A stretch of DNA of 64,000 nt from Owenia fusiformis (taxonomy: Eukaryota > Annelida > Polychaeta > Sabellida > Oweniidae). The notes beneath the pieces were generated by a model. The model did no database searches. It saw only the letters and a program-made list of their open reading frames with translations, and was not told the origin of the DNA. The stretch is from the NCBI GenBank assembly GCA_903813345.2, contig CAIIXF020000001.1, forward strand, positions 32,732,866 to 32,796,865. Direction: 5' to 3'. Below, one piece after another: positions 31,619 to 42,244 of the stretch (within the stretch, counting starts at the first letter, position 1; the number at the start of each line of letters is the position of its first letter). Made by a program: the position numbers and the translations under genes.

Positions 31619-31741
31619 ATGAAACTCCGTGCTAGAAAGCACGTATATTACGAAGAAGAAAGTGATTCTCCCAGAGAGAGACGGCTACCAAGCCGCTGTT
31701 ACCTTTCGGGAACGTTTTATCTGGAAAGAGTCATTTCAAAG
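31619..31741 (+). CDS. candidate first coding exon, unknown protein
   Basis: ATG at 31619 opens 41 codons: MKLRARKHVYYEEESDSPRE, RRLPSRCYLSGTFYLERVIS, K. It ends exactly at a donor AAG|GTAAAA (31742). Composition is mixed and protein-like, with a charged start. Promoter-type motifs lie upstream at 31440-31533. I recognise no family. The next exon was not found. A transposon sits at 32624, and a later ORF at 38429 does not join in frame by any splice I could support. Confidence 0.3.
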
Positions 31742-31743
31742 GT

Positions 31744-32073
31744 AAAAATAGGTTAAATACTGTCAAATAAAGTGAGCACGTCCGATGTGACCCAGGCATC
31801 ACCAATGCCTTAGGGGTGAAGTTGTGTTGATATATTGAATTGAAATCTTTAAATGAATTATATTATCTTGGTAATTAAAAATAAAGAAAATAAAATTAAG
31901 ACATCCTGTAACAATCTATTGATTTAATAAGACTTTGGAAAAATGTACGTACATGACACTTGATTGTATTGAAAACAAGACTATAACCAGAATTGTAAAG
32001 TTAGCTCATTTCAAATGACGAATCGCCAAATAAAAACGGACATCGTAATTAGCAATTTTCAACGTTAAGGCTG
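31744..32073. other. noncoding, no gene seen
   Basis: AT-rich. It may be intron of the 31619 candidate or 3' flank of the 32074 candidate. Confidence 0.3.
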
Positions 32074-32385
32074 CTATGTTATACTCGGGGTGGAAGGTGT
32101 GAGAATTGTGCAAAAAATGACTTTGTGAGCTGGATGGAGTTTCTCTGTATTTTTCATTCTATTAGGAATGGTGGGGCAGTTATCTTCTTCAAAGTCCTCT
32201 GGAAATTCCGGTAATTGGCTAGTATAGAGACTCGAGTAAGTGGGAAGTAGAATAAAGGATGGACGGTGCCAGGGGATTGGTGGCCCTACCAGTCCCACCA
32301 ATTCACAAGCATACACATAAGAGACAAACACACCCAGGCTCCAGGCCGTGGATGGAAATATAAAACTATTTAAAGGGTGACGCAT
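32074..32385 (-). CDS. candidate small ORF with TATA box, unknown
   Basis: A 104-codon minus-strand ORF from ATG 32385-32383: MRHPLNSFIFPSTAWSLGVF, then SYVYACELVGLVGPPIPW, PEFPEDFEEDNCPTIPNRM, ending TPSTPSIT. The N-terminal third is hydrophobic enough for one membrane segment or a signal anchor, followed by an acidic patch. TATATAAA (minus strand, about 32431-32438) lies some 45 bases upstream of the ATG. No family recognised. It could equally be a chance ORF or one exon of a larger gene. Confidence 0.3.
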   Translation of the reverse strand: MRHPLNSFIFPSTAWSLGVFVSYVYACELVGLVGPPIPWHRPSFILLPTYSSLYTSQLPEFPEDFEEDNCPTIPNRMKNTEKLHPAHKVIFCTILTPSTPSIT

Positions 32386-32430
32386 ATCGTTTAGCAAATC
32401 GAACGCTCGTTTCTGGTGTTGCTCACCGTT

Positions 32431-32438
32431 TATATAAA
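32431..32438 (-). promoter_or_regulatory. TATA box upstream of the 32074-32385 ORF
   Basis: Reads TTTTATATAAAC on the minus strand. Position relative to the ATG allows a short 5' UTR of roughly 15-20 bases. Confidence 0.35.
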
Positions 32439-32938
32439 AGGCCCGATCCCGGAATAATACTCAAGGGTTCACAGGTTCGAGGTCGTTGTGTCAACACCTC
32501 TAACTGTTATATAGCATAAGTATATTATAGATCGTCACACATTTATAAAAGGGTGATTTTTATTTTGACAAATCAATTCCACATTTATGGGTGAAGTTTC
32601 AGGATCTTCTATTTGTGTATAATCACTGTGGCTAGTCGATCTATGTGGATGCAGTCATTTATATGCAATGTATCGTGGGTACTCGCGTACATTATAGGGA
32701 ATGGGATCATTGCAAAAATATGACAGCAAATCGAGGTAAGTGATCTCAGAGTTTCTACTTAACATTGTGACTTGAAATCTTGCATACATATTAAATATGC
32801 ATAGTATGACAATGTGTGAAAGTTTCAGCTACCATATACCTTTTATAGGGACGATATTTGAAAAACATTTCATAAACGTCAACATATATGTATAAAATGG
32901 ATACCACTATGTATCATTTGGATTCAGAACGGTAACAA

Positions 32939-33129
32939 ATGGATGCTATAATAGATTATACTTTTATCATGATGATTTATTTAGTGATGGACAACTGGCC
33001 AGATTTTCTTTGTATCCAATGTTGGGATAAACATTCCTCATTCAGTAAAGTAATTAGCCACACCATTACAAGACATACTCATGAAGAAAATACTATATAT
33101 AAACCCATCAACTGGAAAATGCCATTACA
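32939..33129 (+). pseudogene. C2H2 zinc-finger exon of CACTGTG element, copy 3 (5' part)
   Basis: ATG at 32939, then MDNWPDFLCIQCWDKHSSFS and KVISHTITRHTHEE. The finger C-x2-C-x12-H-x4-H is intact. An in-frame 6-base deletion relative to copy 1 removes LK after HEE. Coding is cut at 33129 by insertion of the CACC element and resumes at 36853. Confidence 0.55.
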
Positions 33130-33199
33130 CACCCAAATTCAAAAAAATGTCCCAATTGATGTCGCCGTATGTTATCTCGGAAAATATTAGTGGTGTATC

Positions 33200-35020
33200 T
33201 TTAATTTCTGTATATATTTCATCAATAACCTCAAGGCCATATGTGAACATTCATTTTTGAATGAGAATTTCATAAATGTATTTTTACCAGGGCTCTAAAG
33301 TGCCAAAATGAATCATTCGTTACTGTCACCGTTTTGAATTTTGATTTTCAAGTCGTGTTTACCGGCATTTATTATCACATTTTATTCGATTTCCAAACTA
33401 ATTTACTTCGCCACCACATGTTTCTAAGAGAAAATGATAAACAAAACCCATCTTGAACGATAAATTATTTTGTACAGCCTTTATAAGGGGTGTCGCCAGT
33501 TTCAGGAAATACAGAAAAATCATCGTTACTTGGTTCATTCATTCAAATCATATGAGTCTGGAATTGAGATAAGAAATGAAAGAAAATGTAATTTTGAAAG
33601 ATTGTTTATGTTTTCAATAGAGAACATGCGTCAAGTCCGAGGTGTGTCTGCATTTTTTCACATTTGCTTGTAAAAATAACCCAGTGCCTTGAGTTCGTTT
33701 TAAGAAAAGATGTTCGTTACCATCAGAAAAACGTGTTAGATCACTTGGCATAAGCTTTTACTCTTTCCATAAAATGATATTAAACAAACAATAGAAATCA
33801 ACTACTTGGAGTTTGTGTAGCCCTCTTGCAATAAGCAAAAAGTCCAATTAACCACATGTTCGAAATCAGTGTTACTGTATTATTCGTCACCATGAACACG
33901 AAACTTATAACTTCTTGCTAAAATGCAGCATTATTATTGGTTTTAGATTTATGACGTAAGTGTGTTAGAGTCTGTCGTTGCTTAAAAATTGGATGTTGCA
34001 CTTCTGCCGCATGAAAATTCACACATATAAGAAAATATCCATCACAGACGAGATCTGATGAAATTTACTTATTTTGCCGATCGTACAGAATATCCATACA
34101 CAAAACTAAGTTTAACTTATGATAAAATAGTTTAATATTGCATAAAACTAGCTTGGTTGTATTTTTGATAGCTTATGAATTCGATAACACTTGATACAAT
34201 TGGTGAATTCATCGTTATGTATGTAACAATGAATTCAATTATCTGTGTTAGGATTTTAAACATATGTGGCATTGGAATTTTTGTTCACAACTGATTTCCA
34301 TCAAAACTAGAGGATCTGATCTGCATTAGTTAACATTCAAAAAGGTCAAAATTCGCATATTTACGTTTAAATCGTATTAATTCATGACTCATACATCAAA
34401 TTAGTTATGGAACGAATAATTATGATACACTAAGCCCGGGGATATAAAGAGTTTGCTTTATTCATAAAATATTATAAATGTTAAAAACATTTGAATTCAA
34501 AATAATGCTAAAGAAATGCTGAAACCAAATGTATAGGTTTTCAACCATACAAATCCTTTGAATAGTAAATTTTAGCAGATAAAAAAGACTGGAGCAGAAG
34601 ACAAAATGTACAGTAGCGTTTGAAAGCAAAAGACAATAAGAAGGGGAGAGAGAACGAAAGGATTACATCTAGACCTTATCGAATGAGTTATCTTGATCTG
34701 ATAGACTGAAAAGAAATGTCATACAGCTCAAGGACTCAATCTGACCATTGTTCAATGAGAACTAAGTTTTCAAATTAGCAGAGTAGCAGACCCATCAATG
34801 GCTGCACTGCCCTCCGTTGAGTCAAAACACATATTCCCCTACAAATGTAAAACGGGGGAAAGTAGACAATAGCTAGGCAAATGACCAACTGTTTTAGTGT
34901 CATTATACATTTTATGATGTAGATCATGTAGATATGATCAAGGCAATCTCAGTTGATGTTGATTAATTTTGTGTGGCACTTAAAGCATCATTACATCATA
35001 GTAACGAAACCTTCTTCCAA
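33200..35020. other. interior of CACC element, no gene seen
   Basis: AT-rich sequence with no recognised motif. It may be an unrelated filler in a nonautonomous element. Confidence 0.35.
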
Positions 35021-35027
35021 GGTGATT

Positions 35028-35885
35028 TTCCTAGCAGGGTTAGGAATTTTTTTTATTTATAACGTTGGATCTGGACAATACATGTACGTTATTTTCGACG
35101 TCACGTTTTGAGGTTATTTCACATCGTAAGAACGTTTTGACAACGTTAACTTTAAACGTTAAAATAACGTCGGTAATGAACCGATTTAGTGAGAACATAT
35201 TGACGTCTTTGTAACGTTTCCTTAACTCACAAATATTTTGAAGCCATTTCCAAAATGTTGAAATTCAACCATCCATCGACGTTTTGCTGAATATTTAAAT
35301 AACGTCAGATCAATACAGTCCATGAACGTCATTATTGACGTCACGTTTTGAGGTTATTTCAAATTGAAAAAACGTTTTGACAACCTAAATTTTAACGTTA
35401 ACAATACGTCGGAAATGAGCCAACTTAGTGAGAACACAAAGTTTTTGTCATGTTTTTTTCCACCAACAAATATTTTGATATTAAAAGCCTGTTTTGACAA
35501 CGTTGAATTTTAACGTTTGAGTTACGTCACATATGGACCAATGTAGTAAAAAATCAAACGTTCCTGTTTGTTATGTTTTCCACACTAATGAACTTTACGG
35601 ACACGTTACAACAACGTGCTTTTTATACCATCAATAGATGTCTCATGTTTACGTTACTTCGATGTGTAAAGAATAAAAATGTGCAACGTCTTCTAGGAAC
35701 TTATATGCTACTTATGAGCAACGTGACATGGACGAATCTGTTTGCTGGATCGATTATTTTAAAAAGTGCTCTGTCTCGTATAGGGTAAAAATATCGAACA
35801 GCAGTGCACTCGATAGGCTAAGTCTGTCAAGTCAATTCGCTACTATATATCGGGGAAATGTGAAAGTTGGTAACCCTGCTAGGAA
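35028..35885. mobile_element. nested repeat element, 15-bp perfect TIR
   Basis: TTCCTAGCAGGGTTA (35028-35042) and its exact complement (35871-35885) enclose about 860 bases. Inside are three or so tandem units of roughly 150-240 bases rich in AACGTT, 'gacgtcacgttttgaggtta', 'acaacgtt' and 'tagtgagaacac'. No ORF of note. No target duplication recognised. Confidence 0.6.
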
Positions 35886-35890
35886 CGTTA

Positions 35891-35912
35891 GGTACCCGGT
35901 CGACCGGGTACC
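35891..35912. repeat. 22-bp perfect palindrome
   Basis: GGTACCCGGTC followed at once by its exact reverse complement. It is extended by 'cagttaccc' and 'agtcacccgg', which repeat the ACCC motif. It stands just outside the 35885 end. Confidence 0.85.
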
Positions 35913-36852
35913 CAGTTACCCAGTCACCCGGTTTTTTACACAAACCATGTTCGGGTGTTACTGAACCATATTTTTATTATTGTGTAACAACAACCACCAA
36001 CTAAAACATTGTAAAAAGTAGGATCATTCTTACAAATATACACTATAATCCAAGTTTTACTAAATGTATACATGATTTTGATTTTGTGACAAAAAGTATT
36101 TACTATATACTTTGATATTGTACATTTGTATTCCTCCTAAGTGGTAGCAATCGTGTAACAAACATGCTACGGATTCACTTAATGTTTTTTTTCATTGCAA
36201 TGTGAATAATCGCTGGAAATGACTACCCAATCTTGGTTAATACACTGCATTTGTTATCATTATTTTTCTGATTTAAACAAAAAGTACATACAGAAATCCT
36301 CGTTACTTTATGATGTTTAAGTTGAGATATATTTTTTCAGAAATGTCTTCAGTAACCGCAGGAAAAACACAGCTCATTAGGTTTGCAATAGATGAAACTT
36401 TCCTTTTAGCTCAAAAATAATATATTTTCCTTCGTTTGTAATCCAATATATAAGTTGCTATACATGACACATTTCTGATCAATGAAAAGTTTTACAATTT
36501 AAAAACGAATGGTTAATTTTAAGGCCATGTAATTTTGCTTTGCTGTACATATTCTGAAGTTTTGTTTGATATTCAGAATATAGACACATATTACAGAAAT
36601 GTAAAGTATTTCATATACCAAAATAATTGATTGGATCTAAAGTTCACGCAATAAACTAAATATGTATTAGTAGTAACGGAGGTTTTTATGCCTTATTCCA
36701 ATAAATTTTGGTTGACGTATAATATGCCATATCTTGAAAACAAGAAGGAGATTGTATGTTCTTTTGTCTCAACAAGAAATAATCAGTGCTACTCTGACTT
36801 CAAAAATCAGATTTTTCAAACCTGAATTGGGACATTTTTTTTAATTTCGGTG
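35913..36852. other. CACC element interior, no gene seen
   Basis: AT-rich noncoding sequence to the right TIR. Confidence 0.35.
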
Positions 36853-36856
36853 TACA

Positions 36857-37023
36857 GATGAAAAAACTATGGTTTTATCCCTAATACTGTTAATTTGAAA
36901 AACGGGTCCATAACATATCATGAAATGATGACAATGAAAATGTTGAAATTAGGTACGTCAATGAAGTGAACTCAGAGCCAAAGACCCATCAACCCACTGG
37001 AATACCCACAAATCAAGTTTCAT
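36857..37023 (+). pseudogene. C2H2 zinc-finger exon, copy 3 (3' part)
   Basis: Continues the coding relic interrupted at 33129: 'NYGFIP' and 'NLKNGSIT' words, then after small frameshifts NDDNENVEIRYVNEVNSEPK and THQPTGIPTNQVS to a TAG near 37021. The same terminal words occur in copy 1 (to 14035). It is not clear whether TAG is the original stop or a splice boundary lies before it. Confidence 0.5.
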
Positions 37024-38290
37024 AGCCTTGCCCAAGTCGGTCTCTTTTACTCATCTTGATTTCTATTATGACCGCCTTGTACCCAAGAGAAAGCCACGTG
37101 CTTTACTGACCCAATGTTATTGTCGGTAAAATTTGACCAATCAACGAGGCCCTACATTGCCGGACTAGGTATTCGTGCATTTCCATCGCAAATTCAGTTT
37201 TGATTTTGAATCAACATTGAATTACATGATTCTATTTATACGAGTATTAATGACTGCTTACATTCCAATGTACATTTAATAACATAATATAGTGTAACTC
37301 TCAAGAAACACTCGATCGGATCATTGAATTTCAAGTCCTAGACGGGTAGTTTGCTTTTTTATGCAGGTCAATCTGATAACGTTTTGATTGGTCAATCAGC
37401 CTAAAGTCACACGCCGTGTCCATGCAATCTTTACAATCAATAAGGTTTCGCGATACCCTTAGGTAGCGTAGGTATTATGGGAATCTCGGAACCGCTGAAT
37501 ATCTTAGCATAATATCAGCGATGATGCATTGGATTGTACAAGGTGGCAATAATTCAAGATCAGATAAGTAAATAAATACCGACTTGGGCAAGGCTACAAG
37601 TTTCAGAGCCATTAACATTCCTTAAAAGTGACAATGAGCAGTCAACATATGGACAATCCGTAAATCTTGATAATTTTGTCAGCTCAGCTGAACGAGCCTA
37701 CAGATTCCTTGAAACAAATGACCAAAATTCAAGAATAACATTATCTTTTTACAATTTTTTTGAAATCGTGGTAAGTGGAATCTTTCCAATTACCAATATA
37801 GCATTATTATTGTTTTTGGACACTGTGGATTAAAATATTCAAAATGATTCAATTAGAACCTAGCCAGTCTGTTCATTGAATCCATTCAGAACGTCTACTA
37901 ATCCACATGATACATCATAATTAAATTGCTTTCTTAAAGCGGATATTTCATACTATAACCCAAAAATATTATAAAACGCATTGTATTTGTATTTTACTTC
38001 ACACAGACATATTTGTGTACGTGAAATAATTATATTACTTGAATTTTTTATTCCCCATTATAAGGTAAACCTATGGCAAATTATACATACCTTCTCAAAG
38101 CTATGAGCGAGATGATAAAACTGGTCGAGTGAACTCGTTTGAGTTATCTATTCTTCGTAAAAATATCAGAGAATGTGTGTTTATAGCGTAGCTTTGGTTT
38201 TGTAAATCAATGAAGTATGATATACACGGATGAGTAAATATAGATTATTTAAACAGAAGTGCAAAATTCTTCCATTGAAAAGTACAGAGG
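37024..38290 (+). mobile_element. noncoding right arm of CACTGTG copy 3
   Basis: Longest version of the arm. It includes 'gcccaagtcggtctctttta' to 'cgcaaattcag' (37026-37198), which copy 1 lacks through a deletion at 14036. The rest parallels 14040-15160. Confidence 0.65.
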
Positions 38291-38428
38291 CGAGCACCCA
38301 CGATACATTGCATATAAATGACTGCATCCACATAGATCGACTAGCCACAGTGATAATAAGGAAAAATTGGCATCTAAATTTCCCCATAACGTAATAGCAC
38401 ACAGCTTGGCATATGAAATATCCTACAA

Positions 38429-38734
38429 ATGAAACAAAGCAAGACAAAACGGCTTCTAATACAAGAATTTATATTGGCTGTTGTACATGAATTATTTGAA
38501 CGCAATCACTCTTTGGATAATGTTTTCAAAATCATTATAAACCGATTACTTTATCTCAAAGACAATTTCAATAAACTGGATTTTACAGAACTCCCCTTAT
38601 TTCTTAAAAATAGACTGATCCAGTTGATTCGCCTGGAGCCGCCATATTGTTTTATACGGGATGCTAATCGGAACCCTTTAAGGCACAAAATGGTATTTAA
38701 TAGACCGATATGTAGAGTATCCGCCATGTTTTGA
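38429..38734 (+). CDS. candidate exon, helical Leu-rich protein
   Basis: A 101-codon ORF: MKQSKTKRLLIQEFILAVVH, ELFERNHSLDNVFKIIINRL, LYLKDNFNKLDFTELPLFLK, NRLIQLIRLEPPYCFIRDAN, ending SAMF. Hydrophobic residues recur every three to four positions, as in helical repeats. 'LPLFLKNRLIQLI' resembles the L-P-x-x-L-K turn seen in SOCS-box and related adaptor modules, but this is only a resemblance. It begins 77 bases after the right end of the CACTGTG element. It could be a displaced host exon. No family assigned. Confidence 0.3.
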   Translation: MKQSKTKRLLIQEFILAVVHELFERNHSLDNVFKIIINRLLYLKDNFNKLDFTELPLFLKNRLIQLIRLEPPYCFIRDANRNPLRHKMVFNRPICRVSAMF

Positions 38735-39300
38735 AGGTAAAACAATCTGCATTATTGTTACTTTTATCAATACATGGATTGTGCAATGGAAAAGCAATGA
38801 CACAATCAAAAATGTGCATATCAATCGTGAATCGTCAATATCTCACGGTTCAAAGCTTTTCTCCAATTATCAGCCGAATGGCTCATTTTTAACGAAATGT
38901 CCTTAAGTTGACAGCCCTGGGTCGCGCCTGTGACGAAAATAAGCTTGAATATCCCTCCCCTAATAAAATTGGATAATCATATTTATGCGTGCGCGCGCAG
39001 CATCCCCTGAACGAAACGCCACTTCCCGCTGAAATCACCGGGTATTGATTTTTCCCTTGGTTACACGAACTCAAATCACTTTGCAAACATATATGAAGCA
39101 ATGTTGATATGTCACACGGATTATGTAATAAGTAGCATGGAATACTATAGTCCCTGATCTGGTCCCCCTGAGAAAACAAGTTTTGTTGTCCGGTACTTTT
39201 CCCACATAAAATTATTGTACCGTTTGAGAGAACAGACTTCCCTCATAAAGAAAACACCTCTTATATTGATACAAACAGGGGCAAATGGCACCAAAATGGG
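38735..39300. other. noncoding, no gene seen
   Basis: The minus ORF 38889-39179 has no domain. Short (GC)n words near 38990 only. Confidence 0.3.
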
Positions 39301-40400
39301 GTTAGACAAGGTGGCATTCTGAAGTCTCACTTTCTTGTCATCACGATTCCAGGAAAACCACCAGATGGATTTACTTCAAATTTTCACACATGTTACATGG
39401 TAGGAAGTTCTTGAGCTCATTAAGGTATGAGTACCGTAATCCAACACCAAATCCGAAAATTCATAACAATACTTTGCACATATGGCGTTCGTGACCAACT
39501 TTGAAACGCTTACCCCCCCCCCCCCCATAGTGTTATATATCAAAATGTACATGTTCATATAGGGGTTCGATTGACCTACATCGAATTATAGGGAGTCATG
39601 TTACTTTTTGAGGTATCAGCGTCCGTTTATTGTAACTCGCGTTTGCTACCACTTCCTCAATTCTGATATGACGGGCAAACGCGTAGTAAACATGCTCACG
39701 TTCGGAACAATTTTGACCTACATCGCTATTTTCGTAATTCAAATGAAAGTTGAACTCCTCCTCTTTATTTTGATACCAAATAGTGGCATACTAGGTACCC
39801 TAGAAGCCAACTATGGCGTTATTTAGAAAGATACAACAGGTTTTTAAATGGACTATATAGGATACCTTTTGGCGGATGGATATGGAACCTCATACCTTAA
39901 CTTTCCAGCGGCCATCTTGGAATTTTTTTAGATAAATCTTGTCATCGCGATTCCAGAAAAAACACTTTACAGATGCACTTCAAATGTTCACACATGTTAT
40001 ATGGTAAAAATTCCTAGTCCTCATTATTTTTTCGGTTGCCATCTTGCATTCTGACGGCACTCTTGGATGTTTTAAGATAAATCTTGTCATCACGATTTCG
40101 GGAAAACCAAACGGATTTACTTCAAATTCCCACACATATTATATGGTAAGAAGTTCTAGAGCTAATTAACTTTTCGGCGGCCATCTTGCATTCTGGCGGC
40201 CATCTTGGAAGTTTTGGGATAAATCTTGTCATCGTGATTCCAGGAAAACCACCTTTACTGATTTTCTTGAAATTTTTACACATGTTCATGTTACATTGTA
40301 GTTTACATGCTACCTTTTTTATGATGTAAACAGGGGTAAAAGGCACTAAAATGGAATTCGACAAGGTGGCATTCTGAAGTCTCTCTTTCTTTTTCTTTTT
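39280..40400 (+). repeat. diffuse tandem repeat 'tcttgtcatcacgattcc'
   Basis: 'tcttgtcatc.cgattcc', '(a)ggaaaacca', 'acttcaaat', 'cacacatgtta.atggta' recurs at about 39335, 39943, 40083 and 40225. The last three are about 140 bases apart. 'gacaaggtggcattctgaag' occurs at both borders (39306, 40360). 'gcggccatcttg' precedes several copies. A further reverse copy is at 40764-40823. Confidence 0.65.
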
Positions 40401-40825
40401 TGTTCATAGAATTTATTTTTCAAATACATAAAGTACATAAACATTATACACTTGTAGCGGCTTTGCTGAAGGCATTATCAGCCACTTGATTAATAATTGC
40501 AGGGTGAAGAAAAAAGAAAAATTTAAATATGGATTCAAAAGTGAAGTGTGTGGTGGTAGAGAAACCTTCACATTTGCACATTTTTCTAAAAATGATGCAG
40601 TGAGCATGAGAATTTTCAAATTAGTAGATTTAGTTAAGTTTTAATCCCCATAAAGAAATAAATCTACTTTGTATCTCTTGTGTTTAAATTGAGAATAATC
40701 TAAATTAAGAAAAGCTAAATTGTTTTCCAACTCTTCTAAGAATGGAGCACGAAGTATACATGTGTGAAAATTTCAAGAAAATCAGTAAAGGTGGTTTTCC
40801 TGGAATCACGATGACAAGATTGACT
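40401..40825. other. noncoding, ends with a reversed repeat copy
   Basis: No gene. 40764-40823 ('tgtgaaaatttcaagaaaat', 'ccaggaatcacgatgacaag'-type words in reverse) belongs to the 39280 repeat. Confidence 0.35.
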
Positions 40826-40911
40826 AATATACCATTGACGTGATTGGATAATCGAGATGTGACGTCATGTAATTATTCACATAAACAATCAAAAAAGCAC
40901 GTGGTAAAATG
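40826..40911 (-). repeat. inverted copy of the CRE/CCAAT block
   Basis: 'gattgactaatataccattg', 'acgtgattgg', 'gatgtgacgtcatg' and 'aaaaaagcacgtggtaaaat' are the exact or near-exact reverse complement of 31440-31533. Confidence 0.8.
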
Positions 40912-41254
40912 TTTTACAACTAACTAACAACATAAGCTATACATTTGTATTTGTATTTGTCAGAGATTTTTTATAAAACATAAATGGAACGATTAGGCTT
41001 ACTGTAAAACAATGACACATATTTGAATGGCTGGGTGGGTGGGTAGGTTGATCTAGTCGTTCTTATATTGACATTAATCGTGTATGTCTGTCATACACAT
41101 TGAATAGAGTGATTCATTTTTATGCGTATATTCACTCATGCATATACCATTACAAATCATTCATTTTAAAAATCTTCTGAATGTTTTTGTGAGTACAGTA
41201 TTTTCAAGGGTCACAATTTTAATACGAAAGTTCACTGTCTCAATTACAGTTAAT
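40912..41254. other. noncoding, no gene seen
   Basis: AT-rich. A short TGGG repeat (ctgggtgggtgggtagg) lies near 41032-41048. An acceptor-like 'tctcaattacag' precedes the ORF at 41255. Confidence 0.3.
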
Positions 41255-41572
41255 ATGCCAAAGGCTAAGGATAGAGGGGATAAGGCCAATGGACCATATA
41301 TGATGAAGGCTTTGGGAAGACAGGTGGAAAAAGACAATAACAATGCTAGTGAGCTGGTGGATGATGAAGATTTAGATGTGTCTAGGGAAGAGGGTATTCC
41401 ATTTGAAATAAAAGAAAAAATTGCCAATTTATTAGATAGGCCATATTTTTATGACCAAACAAAGGACGATTCTCGGTTTGGAGAACAGTCTCCTGGGCTA
41501 ATAATTTTTTTCATGAAAAGTATAGAAATATTACCCAAATTAAACTATGAATATTCAAAAGAGGACATTTAA
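41255..41572 (+). CDS. hypothetical exon, MADF-like start
   Basis: Open from MPKAKDRGDKANG through an acidic stretch (ELVDDEDLDVSREEG) to IPFEIKEKIANLLDRPYFYD, QTKDDSRFGE, then ILPKLNYEYSKEDI and stop at 41572. 'IANLLDRPYFYDQTKDDSRF' resembles the first helix of MADF/Adf-1-type DNA-binding domains, but the rest of that domain is missing. A diverged copy of the last third (SRFGE... LPKLNY.FSKEDIQ) lies at 44785-44918 in shifted frames. The palindrome begins six bases after the stop, so the gene is probably truncated there. Confidence 0.3.
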   Translation: MPKAKDRGDKANGPYMMKALGRQVEKDNNNASELVDDEDLDVSREEGIPFEIKEKIANLLDRPYFYDQTKDDSRFGEQSPGLIIFFMKSIEILPKLNYEYSKEDI

Positions 41573-42244
41573 ATCTATACTCTAGTAGCTCATGCTGGTT
41601 GAGTATGCACTTCTATGTCCAGAGATTTTCTCTTCAGAAATAATCTATGTGAAGGTCATTGATCAATTTTGGCTTGGTAACATATTTGCCACTGAAGGCG
41701 AAATAGGTCAAATGGCCACGCCCTTTTTTATGCGAATACTCCCCCCTCCCATTTTTGTATCTCCGGAACCGTTGGACATAGAAAGTTGTGTGACCACTCA
41801 AAATATCGGGAATGGCCACATTATAGGGGGTCAATAATACATATGTATTCAAATAAGTCAATGGTTCTCAAGATATTTGCCAAAAACTGATTTAGCATGT
41901 TACGCACAACAGTTTTCATCTATCCTGCATCATTTAAGACTGAATCCGCAGCCTCTATCTAGTCAGATCAGCGAAGGAAACAAACTTTTTTGGTTGTTGA
42001 GTTGGCCAAGAGGTCTTAGATGAATGGGTACCCTAAACCACGAGGTTGCGAGTTTGAGACACGTGTGCTCCGTATGTTCATTCTTTTATGAGTACCATAT
42101 CTAGTATCTACAAGGAATGCTGATGTATTATGAGTATTGAATATCGATTGAGTTTAATTATAAACCACGAGGTTGTGAGTTTGAGACACATGTGTTCATT
42201 TTTTAAAATGAGTACTAGTATCTACAACTAGTTATCACTAGTTT

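Larger units (their letters stand above)
33130..36852. mobile_element. 3.7-kb TIR element (CACC ends), TSD TACA
   Basis: The left end CACCCAAATTCAAAAAAATG at 33130 and the complement of CACCGAAATTAAAAAAAATG at 36852 agree over about 28 bases with two mismatches (both continue GTCCCAATT). TACA flanks both sides (33126-33129, 36853-36856), and the interrupted exon reads through when it is removed. CAC start plus 4-base duplication recalls Chapaev-type elements, but no transposase is visible, so this is tentative. ORFs inside (33470-33673, 35573-35964) have no domain. Confidence 0.65.
32624..38352 (+). mobile_element. CACTGTG TIR transposon, copy 3, TSD ATAAT
   Basis: CACTGTGG starts at 32624 and CCACAGTG ends at 38352. 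ATAAT stands at 32619-32623 and 38353-38357. Here both ends match for about 60 bases (through 'gtatcgtgggt.ctcgc'), so this is the least rearranged copy. Left part: TATA box 32891-32897 and zinc-finger exon. Right part (36853-38352): rest of that exon and the noncoding arm. A CACC-ended element (33130-36852) interrupts the exon. Confidence 0.8.

Noticed and set aside
32455-32495. tRNA B-box-like 'ggttcgaggtc'
   Set aside because: No matching A box or cloverleaf could be drawn around it.
13361-38352. RAG1/RAG2 or Transib core transposase inside the CACTGTG elements
   Set aside because: No ORF in the three copies shows a DDE core or kelch repeats; only the finger exon is seen.
38889-39179. 96-residue Cys-containing minus ORF
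   Set aside because: No conserved cysteine pattern, no splice or repeat support.
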